Positions 1-8,226 of a stretch of DNA of 64,000 bases are shown piece after piece (position 1 is the stretch's first letter; every line of letters starts with the position of its first letter). The notes beneath the pieces are model-generated. The model saw only the letters and a list, made by a program, of their open reading frames with translations. It did no database searches and was not told the DNA's origin. The position numbers and the translations under genes are program-made. The stretch is from contig NZ_KB890024.1 in the NCBI RefSeq assembly GCF_000372965.1, positions 2,916,839-2,980,838 of the forward strand. Direction: 5' to 3'. The stretch comes from Hoeflea sp. 108. Lineage in GTDB: Bacteria; Pseudomonadota; Alphaproteobacteria; Rhizobiales; Rhizobiaceae.

Positions 1-72
1 CGCCACCTCGCGGTGGCAGCGCGCCACCAGCTCCTCGGTCAACGACATCACGCGACCGTTCATTGCCGACAT
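1..72 (-). CDS. Unidentified gene, N-terminal fragment
   Basis: An open frame runs off the left edge on the minus strand. It begins at an ATG whose complement ends at base 72 and reads MSAMNGRVMSLTEELV onward for 24 codons. A second in-frame ATG (start at 63) is also possible. It would be divergent from the DUF1624 gene, with about 100 bases of shared upstream sequence. Too little is visible to assign a family, and it could be a chance frame. Confidence 0.4.
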   Translation of the reverse strand, partial: MSAMNGRVMSLTEELVARCHREVA

Positions 73-170
73 CCCCGAACCCTGTGCATGACGTTGGCTA
101 GTCCCTCTGTTGCCGCGCTTCAACCATGATAGTGCTGCATGGGCGGCGAAACACCCGAAAGCCGAAGCGA

Positions 171-1175
171 ATGGCCATGACGATGCAACCGACCACCGAC
201 CAAGTTCAAGCCCAAACGCCACGCGTCCAGGTGATCGACATCGCCCGTGGTGCAGCGCTCATCGCCATGGCCATCTACCATTTCGCCTGGGATCTCGAGT
301 TCTTCGGCTATGCCGATCCCGGCATGACCGCCTTCGGCGGCTGGAAGCTGTTCGCCCGCTCGATCGCCTCGAGCTTCCTCTTCCTCGTTGGCGTAAGCCT
401 GGTGCTCGCCCACGCCAAGGGCATCCGCTGGCGCGGCTTCTGGAAACGGCTTGCGATGGTGGTTGCCGCCGCCGCCGTCATCACCGGCGCGACATGGTAT
501 GCCATGCCGGATACCTTCATCTTTTTCGGCATCCTGCACCAGATCGCCTTTGCCAGCGTCGTCGGCCTTGTTTTCCTACGCCTGCCGCCGCTGCTGACGC
601 TCGTCGCCGCAGCCTTGGTGATCGTCGCCCCCAACTATCTGCGCAACGACGTCTTCAACCATCCTGCCCTGCTTTGGGTCGGCCTCAACACCGTCGCTCC
701 CCGCTCCAACGACTTCGTGCCTGTCTTCCCATGGTTCGGCGCGGTGCTGGCAGGCATGGGCCTGGCTGGACTGGCGTTGAAAGCAGGCCTGTTCGAAAGG
801 CTGGCGCGGCTCAAGCCCGGCATCTGGTCGAAGCCGCTCGGCTTCTTCGGCCGCCACAGCCTTGCCTTCTATCTCATCCACCAGCCGGTGCTGATTTCGC
901 TGGTCTGGGCCTGGGCGCAGTTCTTCCCCGCCCCTGTCGAGACCCGCGAAGTCGGCTTCCTCAAGTCGTGTCAGGTGTCTTGCCAACAGAGCCGCGACAC
1001 CGAATTCTGCTCGCGCTACTGTGTGTGCATGCTCGACGAGTTGCAGAAGGACGATTCGCTCGATCGCCTCTATGCATCGGACAAGAGCCCCGAACTGAAG
1101 GCGCATGTCGGCGACACCGCCGCCATGTGCTCCGCCAGTACGGACAGCCAGACACCCGTGGGAGGAGCACAATGA
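171..1175 (+). CDS. DUF1624 / HGSNAT-like multi-pass membrane protein
   Basis: The product is a predicted inner-membrane protein of about 334 residues, resembling the DUF1624 family related to heparan-alpha-glucosaminide N-acetyltransferase. The start region reads VIDIARGAALIAMAIYHF, the typical first transmembrane helix with its conserved His, and about seven more hydrophobic helices follow. Family members are thought to move acyl groups across the membrane, but the substrate here is unknown. The C-terminal 80 residues are a polar tail with six cysteines and no membrane segment. I chose the ATG at 171 because sequence upstream of it is basic and non-conserved in look; 126, 177 or 183 are alternatives. 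Its stop overlaps the next start (ATGA), so the two genes are probably coupled in translation. Confidence 0.8.
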   Translation: MAMTMQPTTDQVQAQTPRVQVIDIARGAALIAMAIYHFAWDLEFFGYADPGMTAFGGWKLFARSIASSFLFLVGVSLVLAHAKGIRWRGFWKRLAMVVAAAAVITGATWYAMPDTFIFFGILHQIAFASVVGLVFLRLPPLLTLVAAALVIVAPNYLRNDVFNHPALLWVGLNTVAPRSNDFVPVFPWFGAVLAGMGLAGLALKAGLFERLARLKPGIWSKPLGFFGRHSLAFYLIHQPVLISLVWAWAQFFPAPVETREVGFLKSCQVSCQQSRDTEFCSRYCVCMLDELQKDDSLDRLYASDKSPELKAHVGDTAAMCSASTDSQTPVGGAQ

Positions 1176-1648
1176 CCGACATCAAGGCAGCCCCCAGCCG
1201 AGTGCCGTGGCCGCCGATCATCTACCTGCTGGCGATTGCCATCGCCATCGTGCTCACCCTGCTCTATCCCTTGCCCTGGATCACCGAGCCGATCTCGGAC
1301 CTGCTCTTCGCCGCCGGCTGGCTGGTGATACTGGGTGTCGTCGCCATCGAGGTTTCGGCAATACGCGCCTTGAGGCGCGGCAACACCACCATCAGGCCGG
1401 ACAAGGCTTCGGACCACCTGGTGATGGATGGCCCGTTCTCCTTCACCCGCAACCCGATCTACTTTGGCAACACGTTGCTGATGATCGGCATCGGCATGGT
1501 CAGCGGCAGCCTGTGGTTCATCGCCCTGGCGCTGATAGCCGCTTTCGCTACGCAAAAACTGGCCATCGAGCGCGAGGAGAAGCACCTCCAGTCCCGGTTC
1601 GGCAAGAAATACATCGACTACACCAAACGCGTTCGCCGCTGGATATAG
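1172..1648 (+). CDS. Isoprenylcysteine carboxyl methyltransferase-like membrane methyltransferase
   Basis: This is a 158-residue protein with about four membrane helices. The C-terminal half carries the ICMT/PEMT family signature: GPFSFTRNPIYFGN followed by a hydrophobic helix and then EEKHLQSRFGKKYIDY. In characterised members this region binds S-adenosylmethionine at the membrane surface. The substrate in bacteria without prenylated proteins is unknown and probably a lipid or small molecule. The start is fixed by the 4-base overlap with the DUF1624 gene and an upstream GGAGGA ribosome site at about 1160. The two-gene arrangement suggests joint work on a membrane substrate, which is inference. 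Confidence 0.8.
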   Translation: MTDIKAAPSRVPWPPIIYLLAIAIAIVLTLLYPLPWITEPISDLLFAAGWLVILGVVAIEVSAIRALRRGNTTIRPDKASDHLVMDGPFSFTRNPIYFGNTLLMIGIGMVSGSLWFIALALIAAFATQKLAIEREEKHLQSRFGKKYIDYTKRVRRWI

Positions 1649-1695
1649 CAAGGCCGGCCGGCTTTCCAAAAAGCAAGAGCAGGCAATGGATTACG

Positions 1696-1713
1696 GCTGA
1701 ATCCAGATTCAGC
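1696..1713. repeat. Perfect 18-bp inverted repeat between converging genes
   Basis: GCTGAATC and GATTCAGC are separated by two bases. The repeat lies between the converging methyltransferase and MerR genes. It has no T-run, so it is at best a weak bidirectional terminator. Confidence 0.4.
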
Positions 1714-1744
1714 TTGCGAGCAGAGGGCGATTGGCGATCCTGAC

Positions 1745-2131
1745 TCAGGTCGTGACGCCGAGTTCCACCAGGCGCTCGACGCAGGACTCCTCGGCCTGGT
1801 CCAGTTCGGCCAGCGTCTCCTCGAGATCGCGGCGCTTCTGGCGCAGGTCCTCGCGCTTCTCCTCGATGCGCTTGATCATAAGCTTCAGCTGACCGACCTC
1901 GCCCGGGGGCTCCCGGTACATCTGGATGATCTCTCGGATCTCGTTGATGGAAAAACCGAGCCGCTTGCCACGCATGATCTGGCGAATGAGGTGCCGGTCC
2001 GACGGCTTGAACAGGCGCGTCCGGCCACGCCTCACCGGCTGGATCAGCCCCTCGTCTTCGTAAAAGCGCAAAGTCCGCGTCGAGATGTCGAATTCGCGGG
2101 TCAGTTCGGTGATCGAGTAATATTCCCGCAT
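1745..2131 (-). CDS. MerR-family transcriptional regulator (LiuR-like)
   Basis: The protein has 128 residues. The N-terminal winged helix-turn-helix reads YYSITELTREFDISTRTLRF, followed by the MerR DNA-binding wing (RRGRTRLFKPSDRHLI) and a long acidic/basic coiled-coil dimerisation helix from about residue 75. No metal-binding cysteine pattern is seen: the single Cys near the end is not in the CueR/ZntR layout. The sequence looks like the MerR regulators called LiuR that control branched-chain amino acid or acyl-CoA catabolism in proteobacteria; that identity is inference. The start at 2131 is set by a GGTGGAG ribosome site 6-8 bases upstream and by where family homology begins. No catabolic genes are adjacent, so its targets are elsewhere. 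Confidence 0.8.
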   Translation of the reverse strand: MREYYSITELTREFDISTRTLRFYEDEGLIQPVRRGRTRLFKPSDRHLIRQIMRGKRLGFSINEIREIIQMYREPPGEVGQLKLMIKRIEEKREDLRQKRRDLEETLAELDQAEESCVERLVELGVTT

Positions 2132-2262
2132 CTGTGCTCCACCCGACGGGGCGATGTCGCGCCGCCTCAAGGACTGCCGGGCTTCGGCCATGCCGGTAAT
2201 GCCGGGCGACCAGGCGGCCGCGCAGCCGAAATTGCTACAAGTCCGTAGGGAGTCTCGCACGC

Positions 2263-2278
2263 GACTTACGTAAAAGTC
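2263..2278 (-). promoter_or_regulatory. Candidate operator with TTACGTAA core
   Basis: On the minus strand GACT-TTTACGTAA-GTC contains the perfect 8-base palindrome TTACGTAA flanked by complementary GACT/AGTC. The minus strand also offers TTGACT overlapping it as a -35 element. It is about 130 bases upstream of the MerR gene, in the only intergenic space before it. LiuR-type MerR proteins are reported to bind TTTACGTAAA-like sites, so autoregulation is plausible. Confidence 0.4.
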
Positions 2279-2293
2279 AATTCGGAACGGCCT

Positions 2294-3721
2294 TTAGCCG
2301 GCGCCTGCACCAAGATGTAGCCACCATGTGGCAAAGCTCAGGAAGGCAAGGAAGCCGATCACGTCGGTGATCATCGTCGTGAAGATCGACGACGAGATCG
2401 CCGGGTCGGCACCGAGCTTGTCAAGCAGCAGCGGGATCAGGATGCCGCCGAGCGCGGCCGCCAGCATGTTGACGATCATCGCAGCAGCGATGACGAAGCC
2501 AAGGTCGGCATTGTGGAACCAGAAGCCGGCGACCAGCCCCAGAAGCGTGGCGATGATGGTGCCGTTGAGCAGTCCGACCATGACCTCGCGGCGAATGACG
2601 CGGCCGGCATTGTAGATGTCGAGATCGCGCGTCGCCAGCGCCCGCACGGTCACCGTCATCGTCTGGGTGCCGGCGTTGCCGCCGAGCGAGGCGACGATCG
2701 GCATCAGCGCCGCCAGCGCCACCATCTCTTCGATCGTCGCGCCGAACATGCTGATGACGGAAGCCGAAATGAAGGCCGTGCACAAATTGACGAACAGCCA
2801 CGGCACGCGCGACTTCGAAATGGATGCGACCGTGTCCGACAGCTCTTCGTCGCCGACGCCGCCCATGCGCAGAAGATCTTCTTCGGCCTCCTGCTGAATG
2901 ACGTCGACCACGTCGTCGATGGTCAGCACGCCCACCAATCGCTCGTTCTCATCGACGACGGCAGCGGACAGAAGATCGTACTGCTCGAACTCGCGCGCCG
3001 CCTCCTCCTGGTCCATTGTCGCCGGGATCGCGTGGCGGGTCTCGTGCATGATCTCGTCGATCTTTACCGCCCGCTTGGTGCGCAGGATCTGGTCCAGGTC
3101 GACCGCCCCAAGCAGCTTGAAGGTCGGATCGATGACGAAAACCTGGCTGAAACGCTCCGGCAGGTCCTTGTCGTCGCGCAGATAGTCGATGGTCTGGCCG
3201 ATGGTCCAGAACGGCGGCACCGCGACGAATTCCGTCTGCATGCGCCGGCCGGCCGATTCTTCCGGGTAATCCAGCGAGCGCCGAAGCCTGATGCGCTCGG
3301 TGAAGGGCAGTTGCGCCAGGATCTCGTTCTGATCCTCGGCGTCGAGATCTTCCAGAATGTAGACGGCGTCGTCGGAATCCAATTCCTGCACCGCCTGGGC
3401 GATCTGCTCGTTGGGCAGGTTGTCGACGATGTCGAGGCGGATCGCCTCGTCGACTTCGGTCAGCGCCGAGAAGTCGAAGTCCGACCCCATGAGCTCGACC
3501 AGCGCCAGGCGCTGTTCGGGCAGCAAGGCTTCGAGCAGGTCGCCGAGTTCGGACTGGTGAAGCCCGGCGACGTCACGCTTCAGCGTGAGCGTGTCACGGT
3601 CGGCGATCGCCGCGCCGATATGCGCCAGGAACGAGGCAAGGATAACCCCGTCCTCGCCGTAGATTTCGGCGGAGGCATCTGCGGCGGCGGCGCCGTGCAT
3701 ATGATCTTGCTGGGCTTCCAT
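2294..3721 (-). CDS. mgtE: Magnesium transporter MgtE
   Basis: The protein has 475 residues with the full MgtE architecture. An N-terminal superhelical domain (about residues 25-130, LLEALLPEQRLALVELMG) is followed by two CBS domains (about 135-260, including DEIMHETRHAIPA and VLTIDDVVDVIQQEAEEDLL), a plug helix, and five C-terminal membrane helices from about 295, with the pore signature MPIVASLGGNAGTQ. Known MgtE proteins form homodimeric Mg2+ channels gated by Mg2+ binding to the cytosolic domains. The start at 3721 is preferred over one 19 codons upstream because the upstream extension is basic and unlike the family. No Mg2+ leader structure was recognised. Confidence 0.95.
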   Translation of the reverse strand: MEAQQDHMHGAAAADASAEIYGEDGVILASFLAHIGAAIADRDTLTLKRDVAGLHQSELGDLLEALLPEQRLALVELMGSDFDFSALTEVDEAIRLDIVDNLPNEQIAQAVQELDSDDAVYILEDLDAEDQNEILAQLPFTERIRLRRSLDYPEESAGRRMQTEFVAVPPFWTIGQTIDYLRDDKDLPERFSQVFVIDPTFKLLGAVDLDQILRTKRAVKIDEIMHETRHAIPATMDQEEAAREFEQYDLLSAAVVDENERLVGVLTIDDVVDVIQQEAEEDLLRMGGVGDEELSDTVASISKSRVPWLFVNLCTAFISASVISMFGATIEEMVALAALMPIVASLGGNAGTQTMTVTVRALATRDLDIYNAGRVIRREVMVGLLNGTIIATLLGLVAGFWFHNADLGFVIAAAMIVNMLAAALGGILIPLLLDKLGADPAISSSIFTTMITDVIGFLAFLSFATWWLHLGAGAG

Positions 3722-3848
3722 CGGCGCTTCCCGCGAGCGGATTTTCGGGATTCGAAACGCCTTACCCCTAGCCCGCAAACTGCCGAAACATCAAATGAAA
3801 TGCGCCCCGGGGCGAACATGCGGCACAGGCATTTTTCGCCTGTCTCAA

Positions 3849-4271
3849 TCAGGCCACATGCTCGGTTGCGCAGTGGCCATGGTCGGCCAGAACCTCGATG
3901 ATGCGGCAGTCGCAGATGCGGCCATGGCCGCATTCGTCGATCATGCGGGCAAGCTCGCCGCGCAGCCGCTTCAGCTTCTCGATGCGCCGGTCGACCTCCA
4001 GCAGATGGGACTGGGCGATGCTGTCGGCCTGGTGGCACGAGGCCTGGGGCTCCTGCGACATGGCCAGCAATTCGCGGATGTGGTCAACCTCGAACCCCAG
4101 CTCGCGGGCATGGCGAATGAAGTTCAGCCGGTCGATCTCCGTCTTGCCGTAGCGGCGCTGGTTGCCCTCGGTCCGCGGCGGCTCTGCGATCAGCCCGATC
4201 TGCTCATAGAAGCGGATCGTCGGCACTTTTACCCCGGTGCGTCGAGCCAATTCGCCAATCGGAATGTTCAT
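3849..4271 (-). CDS. MerR-family heavy-metal sensor (ZntR/CadR/PbrR type)
   Basis: The 140-residue MerR protein has the N-terminal HTH (IGELARRTGVKVPTIRF) and wing (EGNQRRYGKTEI). Its cysteines follow the divalent-metal sensor layout: one in the hinge region (QASCHQAD), a pair near the dimer end (ECGHGRICDC), and one in the C-terminal tail (DHGHCATEHV). This resembles ZntR/CadR/PbrR rather than the two-Cys loop of CueR. It diverges from zntA, and a MerR-type promoter lies between them, so it is expected to activate zntA on binding Zn, Cd or Pb. Which metal it prefers cannot be read from sequence. Confidence 0.9.
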   Translation of the reverse strand: MNIPIGELARRTGVKVPTIRFYEQIGLIAEPPRTEGNQRRYGKTEIDRLNFIRHARELGFEVDHIRELLAMSQEPQASCHQADSIAQSHLLEVDRRIEKLKRLRGELARMIDECGHGRICDCRIIEVLADHGHCATEHVA

Positions 4272-4284
4272 CTCGAAAAACCTC

Positions 4285-4315
4285 TTGATCCTCTAGCGGC
4301 TAGAGATTCTAGCAT
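4285..4315 (+). promoter_or_regulatory. zntA promoter with MerR-type operator
   Basis: A -35 TTGATC (4285-4290) and a -10 TAGCAT (4310-4315) are separated by an over-long 19-bp spacer. That spacer contains the perfect palindrome CTCTAG-CGG-CTAGAG (4291-4305). The long spacer with a centred palindrome is the hallmark of promoters that MerR proteins underwind to activate. It lies 30 bases before the zntA start. Confidence 0.8.
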
Positions 4316-4344
4316 CAGCACATATAGGATTGAAAGGACCTGAA

Positions 4345-6681
4345 ATGAACGATGCCAGCATCGGCAAGACGCGTTTTCGCGTCGGCGGCATGGACTGCGC
4401 CTCCTGCGCCACCAAGATCGAGAACGCAGTGACCCGCCTTCCCGGGATCACCGAGGTCGGCATCTCTGTCTCGGCAGGCACCATGACCGTGTCCCACCGC
4501 GGCCCGGCACCGTCGGCCGAAATCTCCAGGCAGGTCAAGGCGCTCGGCTATTCCGTCGCCTCGCTCGGCGCGGCACGAACCGCCGAGCCCAAGGCAAAGG
4601 CACACGAACACGGTCCGAACTGCAGCCACGACCACGATCATTCGGGGCACGATCATTCGGGGCACGATCATTCCGGACATGCTCACGACGACCATGCCGG
4701 CCATGATCATAAGCACGATCATGACGACCACGCCGGACACGACCACTCAGGCCACGATCACGGTCCTGCGGCGGCCGAGTCGGCGGACACAGGCCACAAC
4801 CATTTCGACCTCGACGACGGCCCCTGGTGGAAAACCCGCAAGGCAAGGATGACCATTGCCTGCGGCGCGGCACTGATCGCTGCCTATGCCATCGGCCAGT
4901 TGATGCCGCAGCTCGGCCATTGGGCGTTTCTGGTGGCGCTGGCCGTCGGCTTGATTCCCGTCGCCCGGCGCGCCTATGCAGGCGCCATCACCGGCACGCC
5001 GTTTTCCATCGAAACGCTGATGACGATTGCCGCGGTGGGTGCGGTCTTCATCGGCGCCACCGAGGAAGCGGCCATGGTGGTGCTGCTGTTCCTCATCGGC
5101 GAGCTGCTTGAAGGCGTCGCCGCTCGCCGCGCCCGCGCCAGCATCCGCGGCCTCGCCGACCTGGTCCCAAAGACCGCGCTGGTCGAGGACGGCGGCACGA
5201 CGCGCGAGGTCCCGGCTGAATCGCTTGCGCTCGGTTCGGTGATCCTGATCCGCCCCGGCGATCGCGTCGCCGCCGACGGCACCGTGGTCGAGGGATCGAG
5301 CACGCTGGACGAAGCGCCGGTGACGGGCGAAAGCGTTCCCAAGCTGAAGAGCGTCGGCGATCAGGTCTTTGCCGGCACCATCAACACCGATGCCGTGCTC
5401 AAGGTGCGTGTCACCGCGACCTCGGCCGACAACACCATCGCCCGCGTCATCCAGCTGGTCGAGGAGGCCCAGGAGAGCAAGGCGCCGACCGAGCGCTTCA
5501 TCGACCGCTTCTCGCGCTACTACACTCCCGCAGTGCTCGTCGTCGGCGCCCTAGTAGCGGTGATGCCGCCGCTGTTTGCTGGCGGCGACTGGCAGGAATG
5601 GATCTACAAGGGCCTCGCCATCCTTCTGATCGGTTGCCCCTGCGCTCTGGTCATCTCGACGCCCGCGGCAATCGCCGCCGGCCTGTCCGCCGGCGCCCGC
5701 CGCGGCTTGCTGCTCAAGGGAGGTGCTGTGCTCGAAGGCATGCGCCGGGTGACCTCGGTAGCGCTCGACAAGACCGGCACGCTGACCGAAGGTAAGCCCA
5801 AGGTGACCGATATCGTCGCAGTAGGCCGTCCTGAAGCCAAGGTGCTGTCGCTGGCGGCGGCGCTCGAGACCGGCTCCAGCCACCCCCTCGCACTCGCCAT
5901 TCTCGGCCGCGCCAAGGCCGATGGCGTGCCGATCCCACCTGCGGCAGCTGCCAAGGCAGTCGCCGGCAAGGGTGTGACCGGCAAGGTCGGCGGCGAAGAA
6001 GTCTTCCTGGCCTCCCCCAAGGCCGCTGACGAGATGGCCACTCTGTCCGGCGAGCTCAAGGACCAGATCGCTGCCTTCAACGCCGAGGGCAAGACGGTCT
6101 CGGTGCTGCTCGCCGACGGCAGGACGATCGGACTGCTCGCCATGCGCGACGAGCCGCGCCCCGACGCAATCGCCGCCCTCGCCCGGCTCAAGGAAGAAGG
6201 CATCGCAACGGTGATGTTGACCGGAGACAACGAGGCCACGGCACGCGCCATCGGCAAAGGCTTGGGCATTTCGGTACGCGCCGGCCTGCTGCCGGACGAC
6301 AAGCAGCGCATCGTGCGTGAACTGCAGCAGCAGGGACAGATCGTTGCCAAGGTCGGCGACGGCATCAACGACGCGCCCGCACTTGCCGCCGCCGATTTCG
6401 GCGTCGCCATGGGCGGCGGCACCGATGTCGCGCTGGAGACCGCAGATGCAGCCATCCTCCATGGCCGTGTCGGCGACATCCCCGACATGATCGCTCTCTC
6501 CAAGTCAGTGATGGGCAACATCACCCAGAACATCACCATCGCGCTCGGCCTGAAGGCGGTGTTCCTGGTCACGACCATCGCCGGCATCACCGGCCTGTGG
6601 CCGGCGATCCTCGCCGACACCGGCGCAACCGTGCTTGTCACGGCCAATGCAATGAGGCTGCTTGCCTGGCGCGGGCGCTGA
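4345..6681 (+). CDS. zntA: Zn/Cd/Pb-exporting P1B-type ATPase ZntA
   Basis: The protein has 778 residues. An N-terminal HMA domain carries GGMDCASC (residues about 13-20). A strikingly His/Asp-rich linker follows at about residues 85-150, built from DHSGHDH units. The P-type core follows: the TGES actuator, the membrane CPC motif (IGCPCALVIS), the phosphorylation site DKTGTLTEG and the hinge GDGINDAPAL. The CPC motif fits transport of Zn, Cd and Pb, or Cu in other subtypes; the ZntR-like regulator next door favours the former. The start at 4345 is 6 bases after an AAAGGA site. It acts in the inner membrane to expel metal from the cytosol. Confidence 0.95.
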   Translation: MNDASIGKTRFRVGGMDCASCATKIENAVTRLPGITEVGISVSAGTMTVSHRGPAPSAEISRQVKALGYSVASLGAARTAEPKAKAHEHGPNCSHDHDHSGHDHSGHDHSGHAHDDHAGHDHKHDHDDHAGHDHSGHDHGPAAAESADTGHNHFDLDDGPWWKTRKARMTIACGAALIAAYAIGQLMPQLGHWAFLVALAVGLIPVARRAYAGAITGTPFSIETLMTIAAVGAVFIGATEEAAMVVLLFLIGELLEGVAARRARASIRGLADLVPKTALVEDGGTTREVPAESLALGSVILIRPGDRVAADGTVVEGSSTLDEAPVTGESVPKLKSVGDQVFAGTINTDAVLKVRVTATSADNTIARVIQLVEEAQESKAPTERFIDRFSRYYTPAVLVVGALVAVMPPLFAGGDWQEWIYKGLAILLIGCPCALVISTPAAIAAGLSAGARRGLLLKGGAVLEGMRRVTSVALDKTGTLTEGKPKVTDIVAVGRPEAKVLSLAAALETGSSHPLALAILGRAKADGVPIPPAAAAKAVAGKGVTGKVGGEEVFLASPKAADEMATLSGELKDQIAAFNAEGKTVSVLLADGRTIGLLAMRDEPRPDAIAALARLKEEGIATVMLTGDNEATARAIGKGLGISVRAGLLPDDKQRIVRELQQQGQIVAKVGDGINDAPALAAADFGVAMGGGTDVALETADAAILHGRVGDIPDMIALSKSVMGNITQNITIALGLKAVFLVTTIAGITGLWPAILADTGATVLVTANAMRLLAWRGR
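4636..4680 (+). repeat. 15-bp tandem repeat in zntA encoding DHSGH units
   Basis: Two exact copies of GATCATTCGGGGCAC (4636-4650, 4651-4665) are followed by a degenerate third (4666-4680). They encode successive DHSGH units of the histidine-rich linker. In-frame slippage could vary the number of metal ligands. Confidence 0.8.
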
Positions 6682-6701
6682 AGCTGACGTCAGCCGATAA
6701 C

Positions 6702-6740
6702 AAAAAGCCCGGAGCGACAGCCATCGCTCCGGGCTTTTTT
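6702..6740 (+). terminator. Rho-independent terminator after zntA
   Basis: A 16-bp stem is formed by AAAAAGCCCGGAGCGA and its exact complement, with a CAGCCA loop and a run of six T. The A-run on the left also makes it a possible minus-strand terminator. Confidence 0.9.
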
Positions 6741-6877
6741 GATTTTGGCCCGGGGCACTTTCGGCGTCGAACAGCGTCGGAGATCCATGAGCGCCATGGC
6801 GGCATGCATGCAGATCCGGCCGACCAGGCAACCAGCAATCCGCAGCTGACACGAGAGGTAACGGAAAATCAGGTAAC

Positions 6878-6919
6878 AAAAAAGGCGCTGAAGTATTGGA
6901 TACTTACAGCGCCTTTTTG
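6878..6919 (-). terminator. Terminator of tRNA-Leu
   Basis: GGCGCTG-AAGTAT and ATACTT-A-CAGCGCC form a long stem with a TGG loop, bordered by A-runs on the left (a T-run on the minus strand). It starts about 13 bases after the tRNA-Leu 3' end on the minus strand. Confidence 0.85.
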
Positions 6920-6931
6920 AACCTAGTTCGT

Positions 6932-7016
6932 TGGTGCGGTCGAGAAGACTCGAACTTCCACGGGTTGCCCCACAGCGACCTCAACGCTGCGCGTCTACCA
7001 ATTCCGCCACGACCGC
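6932..7016 (-). tRNA. tRNA-Leu (anticodon GAG)
   Basis: The minus strand folds as a class II tRNA of 85 nt including an encoded CCA. The acceptor stem is GCGGTCG with CGACCGC, and the anticodon stem CAGCG/CGCTG holds loop TTGAGGT (anticodon GAG, reading CUC/CUU). There is a long variable arm and a T-loop TTCGAGT. It is followed by a strong terminator. Confidence 0.97.
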
Positions 7017-7225
7017 ACGTCACGACAGGGGCCGGTCCGAACCGGCTCGCGGCATGTAGCAAATCGTTTCCGGGGAAACAAGCGCCCCAAGCGATATTCT
7101 GCAATCATTCTTGCATGCCCCAGGGGAACCAAGGCGTCTGCCTGTGTCGTGCGGCGCGGAAAGTCCTTTGCACTGGACGCAAGCGGCCTGAACAGCCATA
7201 TCAGACTTAGAATCGGACCCCGAAA

Positions 7226-7966
7226 ATGACCGAACGCAGCCTGATCGCCACGTCGTTTCTTCCCCTGACGGGCTCCACGCCCGTCGAATGGCGAATCGAA
7301 CCCGGCCTGACGCCCTACGATGAGGCGCTCGCCTTCATGGAACAGCGCGCGGACGCAATTCGCCTGGGCACTGCAGGTGAGATTGTCTGGCTGGTCGAAC
7401 ATCCGCCGGTCTACACGGCAGGCACCAGCGCGCAGGAAGAAGACCTGGTCGAGCCGAATCGCTTTCCGGTGTTCAAGACGGGCCGCGGCGGCGAATACAC
7501 CTATCATGGGCCAGGTCAGCGTGTGGCCTATGTCATGCTCGACCTCAAGCGCCGCCGGGAAGACGTCCGTGCCTTCGTCGCAGCCCTCGAGGCCTGGATC
7601 ATCGAGGCGCTCGCCGCCTTCAACGTCAAGGGCGAACGCCGCGAGGACCGCGTCGGCGTCTGGGTCGTCAGGCCGGACCGCCCGCCCCTGCCCGACGGCT
7701 CGCCCGCCGAGGACAAGATCGCAGCCATCGGCATCAGGCTGCGGCGCTGGGTCAGCTTCCACGGCATCGCCATCAACGTCGAGCCGGAGCTCGGGCATTT
7801 CTCGGGCATCGTCCCATGCGGCGTCACCGACCATGGCGTGACCAGCCTGGTCGACCTCGGCCTGCCGGTCACCATGGCCGACGTCGACGTGGCGCTCAAA
7901 GCGGCTTTCGAGAACATCTTCGGTCCGTCGGAAGCTGACGCCGACACCGTTCGCAAGACAGCCTGA
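7226..7966 (+). CDS. lipB: Octanoyltransferase LipB
   Basis: The 246-residue protein transfers octanoyl from acyl carrier protein to the lipoyl domains of 2-oxoacid dehydrogenases and the glycine cleavage H protein, the first step of endogenous lipoate synthesis. Family marks in order are WLVEHPPVYTAGTSA, GRGGEYTYHGPGQRVAYVMLDL, the lysine of KIAAIGIR (about residue 160), and the thioester cysteine in SGIVPCGVTDHGVTSL (about residue 197). The length is normal for the family. No lipA is adjacent. The ATG at 7226 is the first in the frame and matches the usual N-terminus. Confidence 0.95.
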   Translation: MTERSLIATSFLPLTGSTPVEWRIEPGLTPYDEALAFMEQRADAIRLGTAGEIVWLVEHPPVYTAGTSAQEEDLVEPNRFPVFKTGRGGEYTYHGPGQRVAYVMLDLKRRREDVRAFVAALEAWIIEALAAFNVKGERREDRVGVWVVRPDRPPLPDGSPAEDKIAAIGIRLRRWVSFHGIAINVEPELGHFSGIVPCGVTDHGVTSLVDLGLPVTMADVDVALKAAFENIFGPSEADADTVRKTA

Positions 7967-7991
7967 TCTCAGGTCTGATTGTCAGCTGATT

Positions 7992-8036
7992 GCCCGGCTC
8001 CATCTGTCCGGGCCCAACCGGCTTGTGCCGGCATTT
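7992..8036 (+). terminator. Weak terminator after lipB
   Basis: Two consecutive small stems (GCCCGG/CCGGGC and CCGGC-TTGT-GCCGG) are followed by CATTTTCATTT. The T-run is interrupted, so efficiency is doubtful. Confidence 0.45.
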
Positions 8037-8117
8037 TCATTTCGGTACCGGGCCATGGCCCGACACCCTCAACGGCAAACTGGAGAGCGGCAATCGACCG
8101 CCCGGAACGACGCCTCC

Positions 8118-8204
8118 TCAGAGCGCGCCGATCCACATGGCCATGGTGACGAGGAAGGCGCTCATGCACACCATCGAGACGACATCCTGGATCAGATCGG
8201 TCAT
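8118..8204 (-). CDS. 28-residue single-pass membrane peptide under SOS control (SidA-like)
   Basis: A small open frame on the minus strand begins with ATG at 8204, preceded by an ideal AGGAG ribosome site 6 bases upstream, and ends with TGA at 8118. The product is 28 residues: a short polar start MTDLIQDVV followed by one hydrophobic helix (SMVCMSAFLVTMAMWIGAL), so it should insert in the inner membrane. Its promoter carries a perfect TTGACA and three overlapping GAAC repeats forming two LexA boxes. This size, topology and control are those of Caulobacter SidA (29 residues, SOS-induced inhibitor of division acting through FtsW). Sequence relationship to SidA is not established; function is inference. 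Confidence 0.7.
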   Translation of the reverse strand: MTDLIQDVVSMVCMSAFLVTMAMWIGAL

Positions 8205-8226
8205 AACTCGCTCCTGTTTTTAATAT

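Noticed and set aside
110..1171. Long plus-strand frame continuing into the methyltransferase gene from 110
   Set aside because: The upstream part overlaps DUF1624 in another frame and is Arg/Pro/His-rich noise. Only the portion from 1172 is family-like.
4621..4790. Regular repeats that might suggest a CRISPR array
   Set aside because: The repeats are 15-bp tandem codons for DHSGH inside zntA with no spacers.
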